Positions 25,633 to 34,952 of a stretch of DNA of 64,000 bases are shown piece by piece. This stretch comes from Kordiimonas sediminis (GTDB taxonomy: Bacteria > Pseudomonadota > Alphaproteobacteria > Sphingomonadales > Kordiimonadaceae): assembly GCF_014656395.1 (NCBI RefSeq), contig NZ_BNCI01000002.1:124001-188000 (forward strand). The letters are read 5' to 3'. The position numbers were made by a program, and so were the translations under genes. The notes beneath the pieces are model-generated. The model saw only the letters and a list, made by a program, of their open reading frames with translations. It ran no database searches and was not told the origin of the DNA. Each line of letters opens with the position of its first letter. The stretch's first letter is position 1.

Positions 25633-26922
25633 TTAAATTTCTTTCAGGCAACTGAAAATGGTGTGGGTTAATTTGCTTAGGTCTGTGCGCTGGATTGTCA
25701 GGGCGGGTGTCAGATATACGATGTTTCGGAACGGTCTGATCCATACACCTTTTTCAATAAACCGTTTTTTCAGGTGGGGAATGATAGACGGATCTTTGAT
25801 TTCAACGACACCAATCGCCCCAAGCGTACGAATGTCAGCCACGCACGGCAGGTTACTACAAGGAGCCAGCTCGACTGCCATTTGCTCGCCGATCCAGCGT
25901 GCGGCACCGAGCCTGTCTTCTTTCTCAAACAGGTCAAGCGATGCATTGGCCGCGGCACAGCCAAGCGCGTGTCCCATATAAGTGGGGCCGTGCATTAGGG
26001 CATGTTCCGGGTTGTCGCTGTAAAAACCTGCGAATATTTCATCCCTTGCAATGGCAACGGACAAGGGGGTTACGCCGCCGGACAGGGCTTTGGACAGCGT
26101 CACGACATCAGGAATGATACCAGCCTGGTCCAGCGCGAACATGGTGCCTGTGCGGCCAAGCCCCGTGAATATTTCATCCAAGATTAAAAGAACGCCTGCA
26201 TCGTCGCAGGCCTTGCGTATCCAGCGGAGTGTGTCGGGGCTATGGAACAGCATACCGCCCGCCCCCTGAACTAGGGGTTCGGTAATCACCGCAGCGATAT
26301 CAGATTTATTAGCAATCAGAAAGTCAGCGAACTTTTCTGCCTCTTCCGCTGTGCGCGGCAGGTCTGCCAGCAAATTCTGCGGGATCATGCCGCCAAAGAT
26401 ATGGTGCATGCCTTCTTCAGGGTCACAAATCCCCATCGTGCCGAGGGTGTCACCGTGATACCCGCCACGAAAATGGACAAATTTTGTTCGCGGCTCACCC
26501 CGGTTTAGGAAATACTGGGCGCACATTTTCATGGCGACTTCGACAGATACAGATCCTGATTCCGCAATGAAGCAGCGGTTCAGGTCACCGGGTAACAGGG
26601 ATGCTAACCGGGTAGATAAACGCATAACAGGTTCATGAACCAGACCGCCCAGCATGACATGGGGCATTGTGTCTAGTTGCGCCCGCATGGCTTCCAGGAT
26701 TACTGGATGATTATAGCCGTGTACCGCAGCCCACCAACTTGCAATGCCGTCGATTAGCTCCCGACCGTCTTCTAGCTGAATACGGGTGCCGCTGGTGCCT
26801 GCCACACCAACCGGAGGCACCATCGTCTTCATTTGGGTATAAGGAAGCCAGATATGATCAAGGCCCTTTTCAAACCAGTCAGGGGTATCTGATGGCTGGA
26901 TGGTTTTTCTAGTCTCTGACAT
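25633..26922 (-). CDS. bioA: Adenosylmethionine-8-amino-7-oxononanoate aminotransferase
   Basis: 429 residues, the usual length for BioA, a fold-type I PLP aminotransferase that makes 7,8-diaminopelargonate from KAPA using S-adenosylmethionine. Family motifs are IWLPYTQMK near the start, SWWAAVHGYNHP, the cofactor Asp region LLILDEIFTGLGRTG, and the PLP Lys in TLSKALSGGVTPLS. It lies 16 bases downstream of bioB on the same strand. With bioB, bioF and bioD the window holds the four last steps of biotin synthesis; bioC and bioH are not here. Confidence 0.97.
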   Translation of the reverse strand: MSETRKTIQPSDTPDWFEKGLDHIWLPYTQMKTMVPPVGVAGTSGTRIQLEDGRELIDGIASWWAAVHGYNHPVILEAMRAQLDTMPHVMLGGLVHEPVMRLSTRLASLLPGDLNRCFIAESGSVSVEVAMKMCAQYFLNRGEPRTKFVHFRGGYHGDTLGTMGICDPEEGMHHIFGGMIPQNLLADLPRTAEEAEKFADFLIANKSDIAAVITEPLVQGAGGMLFHSPDTLRWIRKACDDAGVLLILDEIFTGLGRTGTMFALDQAGIIPDVVTLSKALSGGVTPLSVAIARDEIFAGFYSDNPEHALMHGPTYMGHALGCAAANASLDLFEKEDRLGAARWIGEQMAVELAPCSNLPCVADIRTLGAIGVVEIKDPSIIPHLKKRFIEKGVWIRPFRNIVYLTPALTIQRTDLSKLTHTIFSCLKEI

Positions 26923-26938
26923 CGGGGCCTGTCTCCGC

Positions 26939-27931
26939 TTATGCGGGTTTTAATCCAAGCTTGTCGAACAGTTTCAAATCCTTGTTGTTCTCCGGATTTG
27001 GTGTTGTCAGAAGTTGCTCGCCGTAGAAAATACTGGATGCGCCAGCCATAAAACATAGCGCTTGTGTTTCTTCGGACATTTCCTGACGACCAGCGGACAA
27101 CCGCACTTCGGACATGGGCATCATAATGCGCGCAACGGCGATGGTGCGTACAAATTCAAATGGATCAAGTTTATCGACATGCTCTAGAGGGGTGCCGGGA
27201 ATGGCAACCAGCATGTTAATCGGAACACTTTCTGGGTGCTTCGGCAGGTTTGCGAGCGTTTTCAGCATGCCTGCGCGGTCTTGCCGTTTTTCGCCCATGC
27301 CTACAATACCGCCAGAGCATACATTAATACCGTTATTGCGGACGCGCTCCAACGTGTCCAGACGGTCCTGATATGTACGGGTGGTGATAATTTCACCGTA
27401 ATATTCTTCGGATGTATCAATGTTGTGATTATAATAATCAAGCCCAGCATCCGCGAGCTTTTGGGTTTGGCAATCATCCAGCATGCCCAGTGTCATGCAG
27501 CTTTCCATGCCCAGTTCCTTGACGCCTTTGACCATCGCAATAATGGTGTCCATGTCGCGATCTTTTGGGCTGGTCCATGCAGCACCCATACAGTAGCGGG
27601 ATGCACCGCCAGCCTTTGCACGGCGGGCACCTTCCAGTACCCGTTCCACTTCCATCAGCTTCGTGGCATCCAGTCCGGTTCCGTTTTTGTATTTGGCACT
27701 TTGACTACAGTAACCACAGTCCTCAGCGCAGCCGCCTGTTTTAATAGATATGAGCTGGCTTAATTGTACCTTGTTGGGATCGTGATACAATCTGTGCACT
27801 TCTGCAGCTTTAAAGACCAGATCCATAAAAGGCATGTCAAAAAGGGCCAGAATTTCGTCCTGTTGCCAGTCGTGGCGAAGCGGAGAATTATCTGAGGTAG
27901 AAGCGGTTGCAACCTGTGCATGAGCGGTCAT
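26939..27931 (-). CDS. bioB: Biotin synthase
   Basis: 330-residue radical-SAM enzyme that inserts sulfur into dethiobiotin. The [4Fe-4S] ligands are in [13 protein letters not shown] (CxxxCxxC). Further motifs are [12 protein letters not shown] and the C-terminal [16 protein letters not shown]. The start was set at ATG 27931 because AGGGAG lies eight bases before it and conserved sequence begins soon after; a longer frame to 27985 overlaps the promoter. A perfect -35 (TTGACA on the minus strand, 27980-27985) is upstream, but the -10 is weak. Confidence 0.97.
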   Translation of the reverse strand: MTAHAQVATASTSDNSPLRHDWQQDEILALFDMPFMDLVFKAAEVHRLYHDPNKVQLSQLISIKTGGCAEDCGYCSQSAKYKNGTGLDATKLMEVERVLEGARRAKAGGASRYCMGAAWTSPKDRDMDTIIAMVKGVKELGMESCMTLGMLDDCQTQKLADAGLDYYNHNIDTSEEYYGEIITTRTYQDRLDTLERVRNNGINVCSGGIVGMGEKRQDRAGMLKTLANLPKHPESVPINMLVAIPGTPLEHVDKLDPFEFVRTIAVARIMMPMSEVRLSAGRQEMSEETQALCFMAGASSIFYGEQLLTTPNPENNKDLKLFDKLGLKPA

Positions 27932-28068
27932 ATGTATACTCCCTGAATTGACTGAATAAGTGTTGTCTGTGCCGTTCAATGTCAAGGTATTTTGCTGGAT
28001 TCTTCAAATTCCCGGCATTTGGGAACAATGCTTGACCCACTGGAAATCCAAGCGTATTAGCGATTGCC
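27932..28068. promoter_or_regulatory. Divergent biotin promoter region
   Basis: The 137 bases separate bioB (minus) and bioF (plus). For bioF, -35 TTGACC (28032-28037), a 17-base spacer and -10 TATTAG (28055-28060) place the transcript start within a few bases of the ATG at 28069. For bioB there is TTGACA (27985-27980) with only a poor -10 (CACTTA). I see neither a BioR-type TTATMTATAA nor an E. coli-type BirA dyad. Confidence 0.6.
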
Positions 28069-29256
28069 ATGAGCAGCGATTCCAATAATCAAAATCACAC
28101 CAGCCTGTTAGGCTTTGTTCGGCAAAAGCTTTCTTCCATCGAAGCGAGAAATCAGCGCCGTGCCTTGTTTGACCATACCCGATCAGACGGCATGCAAGCT
28201 GTGCGCGAAGGGGTAGGCACCATTGTTAGTTTTACAGATAATGATTATTTGGGGTTAAGTACTCATCCGGCCGTTATTGGTGCTGCCAATGCTGCAACGG
28301 CTATGTACGGTGCCGGTGCTGGTGCGTCCCGTCTCGTTACAGGCAATCATCCCTTATATGCCGAGCTGGAGGCAGCCCTTGCATCGCTCAAGGACACAGA
28401 AGACGCCGTTGTTTTCGGGTCTGGGTATCTGGCAAATGTTGGTATTATTCCCACCTTTGTCGGACCCCGGGACCTGATAGTTGCTGACGCGCTTATTCAT
28501 ACCAGTATTCATGCGGGTGTTACACTGTCCCGTGCGGCCTTTAAAACATTCAGGCACAATGATACTGCGGATCTGGAAGCAATATTGAAAGCTGAACGCC
28601 ATAGTTATGAGCGTGTTTTAATTGTTGTGGACGGTGTGTATTCTATGGACGGCGATATTGCACCTTTGCATGCGCTGGGATTGGTTGCGGAGAAGTATGA
28701 TTGCTGGCTCATGAGCGATGATGCCCACGGTGTGGGTGTCATTGGTGGCGGGCGGGGCTCTGCTCATGCCTGTGACGCACAAGGGCTTGTGCCTTTGCAG
28801 ATGGGTACCCTTTCGAAGGCGGTTGGCGGATATGGGGGGTATTTGGCAGCGAGCAAAGATGTTTGTGATTTGGTGCGTACCCGTGCGCGGTCGTTGATCT
28901 ATACCACGGCGTTACCGCCCGGGGTGGTTGCAGGGGCTTTGAAAGCCCTGAATATAATCAAAACAGATACGGACCTTTGTGCACGTCCTGTGCGTCTGGC
29001 ACAGTATTTTTGCCGTGCACTGGGGTTGCCCGCAGCGCAAACACCAATTGTGCCAGTGGTTATTGGGGATGAAAAAGATGCGCTGGCAGCGTCAGAGGCA
29101 CTTGCCAAGCGCGGGTTTCTGGCATGGGCCTTCAGGCCACCGACTGTGCCGGTCGGCACCAGTAGGTTACGATTTTGTTTTTCCGCAACACATACGGATC
29201 AAATGGTTGATGACTTGATAACCGCATGTCGCGATTTGGGGATAGGAGACAGTTAA
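28069..29256 (+). CDS. bioF: 8-amino-7-oxononanoate synthase
   Basis: 395-residue PLP enzyme that condenses pimeloyl-ACP with alanine to make KAPA. Motifs: TDNDYLGLSTHP, GAGASRLVTGNHPLY, VVDGVYSMDGDIAPL, the PLP Asp and His in SDDAHGVGVIG, and the PLP Lys in GTLSKAVGGYGG. The ATG lacks a Shine-Dalgarno sequence and sits about eight bases after a good -10, so the mRNA may be leaderless. Its TAA overlaps the bioD ATG (TAATG), so the two are translationally coupled. Confidence 0.97.
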   Translation: MSSDSNNQNHTSLLGFVRQKLSSIEARNQRRALFDHTRSDGMQAVREGVGTIVSFTDNDYLGLSTHPAVIGAANAATAMYGAGAGASRLVTGNHPLYAELEAALASLKDTEDAVVFGSGYLANVGIIPTFVGPRDLIVADALIHTSIHAGVTLSRAAFKTFRHNDTADLEAILKAERHSYERVLIVVDGVYSMDGDIAPLHALGLVAEKYDCWLMSDDAHGVGVIGGGRGSAHACDAQGLVPLQMGTLSKAVGGYGGYLAASKDVCDLVRTRARSLIYTTALPPGVVAGALKALNIIKTDTDLCARPVRLAQYFCRALGLPAAQTPIVPVVIGDEKDALAASEALAKRGFLAWAFRPPTVPVGTSRLRFCFSATHTDQMVDDLITACRDLGIGDS

Positions 29257-29933
29257 TGCAGGGTATGTTCATATCATCCACAGGGACAGAAATTGGCAAA
29301 ACACTGGTGACAGCCAGTCTAGTCGCCCAGTTGCGGCAACAGGGGCAGCAGGTTACAGCGATCAAGCCGGTAATTAGTGGTGTGACAGATCAGACAATGG
29401 CAGGGTCAGACACGGCGATCCTCGCAGATGCGCTTGGCCTGCCCCAAATTGCTGAAAGTTGGGACAAAATATCTCCTTTTCGGTACAGGGCTCCCTTGGC
29501 CCCGACAATGGCCGCAGCGGCTGAGGGTAAAACGCTGGATTATGATGCTTTTCTGGCATTTTGCCGCTCGGCGCTGGCCGCAGATGGTTTTACCCTTGTC
29601 GAAGGCGTTGGTGGCTCTTTTGTGCCCCTGGTAGGCGATAAGCTTGTTGCGGACTGGATCGCGGATATGGGGCTGGCGTCCATTCTCGTGGCAGGCAGTT
29701 ACCTGGGCACGATTTCCCATACCCTTGCCACCCTTGAGGCAATGCAGGCGCGAGGGCTTTCGGTGGCAGGGTTGGTTGTTAGCGAAAGTCTAGGCGGTGA
29801 AGACAGCCCAGACTTTGAAGAAACGGTATTGGCACTGGCAGGCCTGACCGGGTTAAAGACTGTGGCCCTGCCGCGCCTGACCAAACAGCCTTTATGGGCA
29901 TCCGCACCTGATTTGACTTCGTTGCTGGTATAG
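29256..29933 (+). CDS. bioD: Dethiobiotin synthetase
   Basis: 225 residues. The P-loop is STGTEIGKTLVTASL, close to the family GTDTxVGKT. Later landmarks are the catalytic-region Lys in AIKPVISG, PLAPTMAA, and VEGVGGSFVPL. It uses ATP and CO2 to close the ureido ring of dethiobiotin. The start was set at ATG 29256, which overlaps the bioF stop and follows GGAGA by about eight bases; ATG 29265 is an alternative. The stop is eight bases from the convergent GNAT gene. Confidence 0.95.
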   Translation: MQGMFISSTGTEIGKTLVTASLVAQLRQQGQQVTAIKPVISGVTDQTMAGSDTAILADALGLPQIAESWDKISPFRYRAPLAPTMAAAAEGKTLDYDAFLAFCRSALAADGFTLVEGVGGSFVPLVGDKLVADWIADMGLASILVAGSYLGTISHTLATLEAMQARGLSVAGLVVSESLGGEDSPDFEETVLALAGLTGLKTVALPRLTKQPLWASAPDLTSLLV

Positions 29934-29941
29934 GACTGAGT

Positions 29942-30424
29942 TTATCCGTCTGCCAAGCGGTTCAGATCGTCCCCTGTCAGGCGAAAAACGGTCCATTCGT
30001 CCATTGGAACGGCACCCAGGCTTTTATAAAAGTCGATTGACGGTTTGTTCCAGTCAAGCACCCACCACTCCATGCGGCCACAACCACGTTCACGGGCGAT
30101 TTTGGCAAGTGCTGACAAAAGTGCTTTGCCCGCACCAATGCCGCGTGCCTCAGGGATAACAAACAGATCCTCAAGATAGAGCCCTCTGCGCCCGAGAAAG
30201 GTTGAGAAGTTATGGAAAAATAGGGCAAAACCAACAGGCTTTCCCTGATGCTCTGCGATCAGTACTTCTGCTTGCGGGGTATCCCCGAACAGACTTTCCC
30301 GCAGGGTGGCTTCTGTTGCGACGACCTCTTTTTCCAGATTTTCATACGTTGCCAGATCCATAATGAACTGAAAAATAAGGCCAGTATCATCAATGGTTGC
30401 GGGGCGAATGATTAAGTTGGTCAT
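29942..30424 (-). CDS. GNAT-family N-acetyltransferase (diamine acetyltransferase-like)
   Basis: 160-residue single GNAT fold. The acetyl-CoA pyrophosphate loop is PEARGIGAGKALL, preceded by YLEDLFVI. The C-terminal WWVLDWNKPSIDFYKSLGA is typical of spermidine/thialysine-type acetyltransferases. ATG 30424 was chosen because TNLIIRPATIDD begins the domain and the ATG overlaps the stop of the upstream GNAT gene (ATGA). A longer frame reaching 30571 adds only sequence inside that gene. Substrate not determined. Confidence 0.9.
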   Translation of the reverse strand: MTNLIIRPATIDDTGLIFQFIMDLATYENLEKEVVATEATLRESLFGDTPQAEVLIAEHQGKPVGFALFFHNFSTFLGRRGLYLEDLFVIPEARGIGAGKALLSALAKIARERGCGRMEWWVLDWNKPSIDFYKSLGAVPMDEWTVFRLTGDDLNRLADG

Positions 30425-30960
30425 ACTTTGGGGCTTTCTATTAGTTTTTCCATTACCCAGTCTTCCTGCGGGTCGTCGGCCATCATGAAAATATGGGTTC
30501 CAACAGCAGAAAAGCCGGATTTTTCGTAAAAGCGAACGGCGCGGTGGTTTTGTCTCCAGACACCAAGCCACAAGCTGCCGTAGTCATGTTCTGCGGCATA
30601 TTCGATGTTGGCATCCATCAGGATTTTGCCTACACCGCGACCATGCCATTTTTTGTCAGCATAAAGGCGTTCAACCTCAATTGATCTATTCGCTTTCAGG
30701 CAGTCTGGGTTTTTTCCGACCCGAAGCTTGGTATAGCCAGCGATCTGGTCTCCAATGCAGGCCAGAATAAAGATATTGGCAGGGTCATCAAGTTCCTGTT
30801 GCAGTGTTTCTACTGAAAACGCCTTGTCAGTGTAGGCAGCCATCAGGGCAGCGTCATTATGGACGGCATAGGTATCGGAAAAAGAGCGCAGGGCAAACGC
30901 AGCAAGCGGGGCTGCATCTTGTACTGTTGCGCGTCTAAGGGTTGGTGTTTCGTCCTGCAA
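30421..30960 (-). CDS. GNAT-family N-acetyltransferase
   Basis: 179 residues if translation begins at TTG 30960, which follows AAGGTG by six bases. The frame is also open to a TTG at 31026, but without a good SD, and it has no ATG start. The acetyl-CoA loop is WHGRGVGKILM, preceded by RSIEVERLYA; the C-terminus has HRAVRFYEKSGFSAVG. The substrate is unknown. Its stop overlaps the start of the second GNAT gene, so both form one operon of adjacent, differing acetyltransferases. Confidence 0.85.
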   Translation of the reverse strand: MQDETPTLRRATVQDAAPLAAFALRSFSDTYAVHNDAALMAAYTDKAFSVETLQQELDDPANIFILACIGDQIAGYTKLRVGKNPDCLKANRSIEVERLYADKKWHGRGVGKILMDANIEYAAEHDYGSLWLGVWRQNHRAVRFYEKSGFSAVGTHIFMMADDPQEDWVMEKLIESPKV

Positions 30961-31135
30961 GGTATCACCTTTGGTATCATAGAGTGTCGGTGTGTGTACC
31001 CTATGGGATAAGACAGAGCGGCGCAATTCTTCAAGCTGTTTCTGCTTAGATGGAAACGCCTGGGGAACAAGCCTATTGACATCACTTGTTTCGCCTGTCT
31101 TGTTTTCTGCATCTTAGTATTTAGGGGGATATGTA

Positions 31136-32521
31136 ATGATACGGGCAGTTTTTGTTTATCTGATATCTGCGATTGCGTTGCTTACGGTTTCTGGGGCAGG
31201 GGTGTCTGCAGATAAAAAGGCATTGGTAGGTGGTCGTCTGATTGACGGGTTTGGGCACCGGCCCATTGCAAATAGTGTAATTCTTATTGATGGGGAGCGG
31301 ATTGAGAAAGTCGGTACGGTAGACACACTTTCAGTGCCTGAAGGGTATGAAGTGATTTCCACGGAGGGGATGGATGTTTTGCCCGGTCTTTGGGAAAATC
31401 ATGCACACTTGATGCTTGCCGGGCACTCTGATTATCCGCACTGGGATAAAACATATCTGGACCGGCTGGCGGACGAGATTATGCCCGCATCTGCGGTTCA
31501 GCTTTTGCTGGCTGGCATTACGTCGACCCGCGATTTGGGTGCGCCGCTCGAAGCAACGGTTGCCGTGAAAAAAGCCATCGCAGAGGGGCGCATACCGGGG
31601 CCGCGTTTGTTTGCGTCCGGTCCTTTCATCCAGCATGAAGCCTACCCCGGAACCGAAGCTTTTCGTTGGGGCATTGATGGTGTCGAAGACGCACGGGCAA
31701 AGGTAAAAAAACTGGCAGATGCAGGCATGGAAATCCTGAAGCTTATTGATCATGATAAAATGACCCTGGAAGAAGCGCAGGCAATTGTCGATGAAGCCCA
31801 CAAACACGGTATGAAAGTTGTGGCGCACTCGCACCGTCCGGATGAAATTCGGGTCGGTCTTCAAATCGGCGTTGATAATTTCGAGCATACCGGTTTGACC
31901 ACAGCTCCCGAATACCCGGCGGATATTATTGAAAAGCTGAAAGAACGCACTGCTACAGGCCGTGTTGCCGGTGGTCCGCTTTACTGGACGCCTACTGTGG
32001 AGGGGCTTTATAACTTTCAGTACACCGTAGATAACCCGGAAAAACTGGATAGTGGCTGCTGGAAGCGGGGCTTAAAGGAAGATACGATTGCAGATATCAA
32101 ACAGTCAATCGCGCATCCGGGCCAGCTTTCCTATACTCAGCTTACACCGCTGCGCAGACCAACGCTGAAGAGAAAGATCGCACAGCTGAAGGAAACGGGT
32201 GTCGTGTTCCTTGTGGGCACCGATAGCGGTATCCCGATGAAGTTTCACTGCCAAAGCACATGGAATGAAATGGATGTCTGGGCGAATGTGATGGGAATTT
32301 CTGTGATGGACACCATTCGGGCTGCAACATATTGGCCTGCGGTAATGATGGGGGTTGATAAGGACCTTGGTACCGTGTCCAAAGGAAAATATGCTGATAT
32401 CATCGCAATCAAGGGCGATGTGCTGCGGCACATCAACTTGGTATCCCATGTAGATTTTGTGATGAAAAGTGGCACCGTTTACAAGCAAGACGGTCGGGCG
32501 GTTGGTCCGGCGGCGGACTGA
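31136..32521 (+). CDS. Secreted amidohydrolase (imidazolonepropionase-like)
   Basis: 461 residues with a signal peptide (FVYLISAIALLTVSGAGVSA). Metal-site motifs: WENHAHL (HxH), Lys in EILKLIDHD, His in KVVAHSHRP and NFEHTGL, and Asp in VGTDSGIPM. The amidohydrolase beta-sandwich begins LVGGRLIDGFGHRP and closes with GKYADIIAIKGD. It is one of three exported paralogues in the window, with low mutual similarity outside the motifs. Substrate could be a peptide or cyclic amide. AGGGGGATAT precedes the ATG; a terminator follows at once. Confidence 0.9.
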   Translation: MIRAVFVYLISAIALLTVSGAGVSADKKALVGGRLIDGFGHRPIANSVILIDGERIEKVGTVDTLSVPEGYEVISTEGMDVLPGLWENHAHLMLAGHSDYPHWDKTYLDRLADEIMPASAVQLLLAGITSTRDLGAPLEATVAVKKAIAEGRIPGPRLFASGPFIQHEAYPGTEAFRWGIDGVEDARAKVKKLADAGMEILKLIDHDKMTLEEAQAIVDEAHKHGMKVVAHSHRPDEIRVGLQIGVDNFEHTGLTTAPEYPADIIEKLKERTATGRVAGGPLYWTPTVEGLYNFQYTVDNPEKLDSGCWKRGLKEDTIADIKQSIAHPGQLSYTQLTPLRRPTLKRKIAQLKETGVVFLVGTDSGIPMKFHCQSTWNEMDVWANVMGISVMDTIRAATYWPAVMMGVDKDLGTVSKGKYADIIAIKGDVLRHINLVSHVDFVMKSGTVYKQDGRAVGPAAD

Positions 32522-32545
32522 TTTTGCCACTATAGTCTTTAATGT

Positions 32546-32577
32546 GGGGCTGATTCTGGATATGCGGAATCAGCCCC
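32546..32577 (+). terminator. Rho-independent terminator
   Basis: GGGGCTGATTC (32546-32556) pairs perfectly with GAATCAGCCCC (32567-32577), followed by TTATTTAT. It lies 24 bases after the amidohydrolase stop. Confidence 0.85.
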
Positions 32578-32656
32578 TTATTTATCCTGCTCGGTTGTAG
32601 GAAGGTTTGTGTCGGTATATAGACTGTGTGCCCAACCCCTTCTAATGGATGCCTGA

Positions 32657-33112
32657 ATGACTACGCCCGTTTTATATATTGATGCAGATGCCTGTCCTGT
32701 GAAGGAAGAAGCCCTGAAAGTGGCATACAGGCATAATATGAAGACATATCTTGTATCTAACCAGTGGCTTCGTATGCCTGTGTCTGATCTTGTGGAGAAA
32801 ATTGTTGTATCCGACGGGTTTGACGCAGCAGATGACTGGATCGCAGAACGTGCGGAGAAGGGTGCAATCGTTGTGACAGGGGATATCCCCCTTGCCGATC
32901 GTTGTTTGAAGAATGGTGCGATGGTGCTGGGGCATAATGGGCGGCCCTTCACGCAGGCGAATATCGGCGCCGCAATGGCGATGCGGTCGCTGAAAAGTGA
33001 TTTGCGGGATATGGGCGAGATATCAGGTGCCGGACCAGCGTTTAGTAAAAAAGACCGGTCTACCTTCTTGAATGAACTGGAGAGAATGGTGCAGGCAACA
33101 CTGCGCCTTTGA
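32657..33112 (+). CDS. YaiI/YqxD family protein (DUF188, PIN-like)
   Basis: 151 residues with the family start YIDADACPVKEEALKVA, the central TGDIPLADRCLKNGA, and GRPFTQANIGAAMAMR near the end. The acidic residues of DADACP and the later TGD(I/V)PLA form a PIN-like nuclease active-site arrangement. The family is widespread but has no firmly assigned function. The product is cytoplasmic. The gene is alone; a hairpin at 33133-33157 follows. Confidence 0.94.
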   Translation: MTTPVLYIDADACPVKEEALKVAYRHNMKTYLVSNQWLRMPVSDLVEKIVVSDGFDAADDWIAERAEKGAIVVTGDIPLADRCLKNGAMVLGHNGRPFTQANIGAAMAMRSLKSDLRDMGEISGAGPAFSKKDRSTFLNELERMVQATLRL

Positions 33113-33132
33113 TCTCTATAGAAGGACGGGAA

Positions 33133-33157
33133 GCCGGGGCGACTGTGCTACCCCGGC
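33133..33157. terminator. Hairpin between convergent genes
   Basis: GCCGGGG (33133-33139) pairs with CCCCGGC (33151-33157) across an 11-base loop. It lies between the YaiI-like gene and the M24 peptidase gene. No T-run follows on either side, so termination efficiency is uncertain. Confidence 0.5.
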
Positions 33158-33176
33158 CATGATGGCTGTAACGGAC

Positions 33177-34550
33177 CTATTTGTCCGAGGCAATCAGGTG
33201 GAACTGGTCCTGTCGCCCATCAATATACTGAACGGATGTGCCGTCAAAATAGGCATCTTCTTCAAGCATGAACTTCACTTCCTGCCCGCCCCATTCCGGG
33301 ATTTTCGTGACATTGTTCAGCTCAATTGACCAGGCTGTGTTACCGTTTACTGGGAAATCGCCTGTCCCGATAACTCGACCCTGATTATCCCACATGCCGA
33401 TGGCTGCACCGGCAGCATGACCGTGATAGCCAATTGGATGGCTATATACAGTAGGGTTAAGGCCCTCTTTGATCGCCTGCGCCCGCGTCAGTGCAACTGT
33501 TTCGTTGCCTGAACGACCAACCTTGAAGTGCGATGTCAGAATATCCTGCAGGCGGTTTGCATTTTTCAATCCCTGTTTTAGACCTGCTGGGGCCTCTGTC
33601 TCGCCCGGTTTTAAAACATAGGCATGATGCTGGGTATCAGTGTTTAATCCCAAGTAGGTAATGCCAAAGTCAACATGCAGTAAATCGCCCGGCATGATGA
33701 CATTCGGTCCTTGCCGTTTTGAGAATAGTTCGGTCATCTTCTTGGTTTCTTCGTCCGGACGTTGCAGATTGACAGACGGATGGAACCAGGTGGTTAGACC
33801 CAAACTTCTAATACGGTCGCGGAACCACCACACCACATCCTCTGTTGTGGTCTCGCCCGGTGTAATGACTTTGTTGGAAAACCCTTCTGCGATAATACCA
33901 TGGGCAATGCGTACGATCTCCGGATATGTCTCCATTTCTGCTGGAATGCGTGTTTCGAGCCATCCTACTGCAAGTTTTTCAGCAGATACGATCCGTTTGC
34001 TATATTCATCAGGTAGTGCGGACAGCAAGCCTTTGTGCTGGCTGTATGACAAGCCTGAGGCGAGAGCATATGTGTCGGAGATATTCAGACCAATTTTTTG
34101 TGGATTGCGCTCGGTAATCAGGTCAGCCAGGCGCTGCCACTGATCTGGCTGTTCTTCCGGGTTCCATGCTGCCGGGAATATGTCGGACACGGCATACCGT
34201 GCGACGGCAAACCGTTCCACTTTTTCACCGGTATCATGAAATACAAGAACCGTGCGACGACGTGCATTCAGCCAGGTTGCAGGCAGCATGGTTTTAACAA
34301 CGGGGTCTTCGTTATATTCACGGGCAACCATAATCCACATGTCGATACCTTCGCGGCGCATCATTTCCGGGACAACGGTATCAAGGCGACTACGCAGCCA
34401 GCTGTCGCGCACCTCTGCTCTTTCCTTCATAGATAGAATGTCAGGAATAGCGGGGTTTATCTGTTCTTTTGCGTGGTCCGTGTTGTCTAACGCCACGACC
34501 CCAAAAGAAAGGCTTAGCCCAAGTGCGGTAGACAGAAATAGTGCTTTCAT
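33177..34550 (-). CDS. Exported M24-family metallopeptidase (Xaa-Pro aminopeptidase-like)
   Basis: 457 residues with a signal peptide (LFLSTALGLSLSFGVVA). The creatinase-like N-terminal domain contains GIDMWIMVARE. The catalytic pita-bread domain shows the metal ligands: Asp in HVDFGITYLGLNTDTQ, His in HPIGYHGHAAG, Glu in AWSIELNN and a final Glu in QEVKFMLEEDAYF. Family enzymes are di-metal aminopeptidases or prolidases. The exported location suggests processing of environmental or periplasmic peptides. Single gene. Confidence 0.9.
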   Translation of the reverse strand: MKALFLSTALGLSLSFGVVALDNTDHAKEQINPAIPDILSMKERAEVRDSWLRSRLDTVVPEMMRREGIDMWIMVAREYNEDPVVKTMLPATWLNARRRTVLVFHDTGEKVERFAVARYAVSDIFPAAWNPEEQPDQWQRLADLITERNPQKIGLNISDTYALASGLSYSQHKGLLSALPDEYSKRIVSAEKLAVGWLETRIPAEMETYPEIVRIAHGIIAEGFSNKVITPGETTTEDVVWWFRDRIRSLGLTTWFHPSVNLQRPDEETKKMTELFSKRQGPNVIMPGDLLHVDFGITYLGLNTDTQHHAYVLKPGETEAPAGLKQGLKNANRLQDILTSHFKVGRSGNETVALTRAQAIKEGLNPTVYSHPIGYHGHAAGAAIGMWDNQGRVIGTGDFPVNGNTAWSIELNNVTKIPEWGGQEVKFMLEEDAYFDGTSVQYIDGRQDQFHLIASDK

Positions 34551-34725
34551 AAAACATCCTCATGATTACTCGGTCGGCCACACAAGGTGACGACTTATTG
34601 TTTGTTGACCCGGTGAAGATGGTATGTATCTTCCCCCACCGCGCGGTATGGTAATCAAGGGGGGTGATGTGTCAAGAGGAAGCCGGTTGGCTTCGATGGG
34701 GGGACATCAGGCAAACACTGCCAAA

Positions 34726-34950
34726 TTATTTGGCGAAAACTGAACGAGTGCGAAGAAGCTCCAGATGCTGTACGGCTTTCAGGGCAGGGCCTGCTTCGGG
34801 TACACCGGCTGACTGAGCAAGCTCGAGATAATGACGCGCCTTTGCCAGACTGCTTGGGCGATTTTTCGTCATTAAATACCGTTTGCCCAGCTCGAAATGG
34901 GCGCTGGTGATAGTATGTGCCGACTTTTTATGATCTGAAGCTTTCGTCAT
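34726..34950 (-). CDS. Small Sel1/TPR-like helical protein
   Basis: 74 residues, cytoplasmic by absence of a signal. One helix pair resembles a Sel1/TPR repeat: AHFELGKRYLMTKNRPSSL and KARHYLELAQSAGVPEAG. AAGGTG lies five bases before the ATG. The start is two bases after the stop of the 60-residue gene, so both are one operon. Function unknown; the helix pair may bind a protein partner. Confidence 0.75.
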   Translation of the reverse strand: MTKASDHKKSAHTITSAHFELGKRYLMTKNRPSSLAKARHYLELAQSAGVPEAGPALKAVQHLELLRTRSVFAK

Positions 34951-34952
34951 GG

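Noticed and set aside
27932-28068. BioR or BirA operator
   Set aside because: I looked for TTATMTATAA and the TTGTAAACC-type dyad and found neither.
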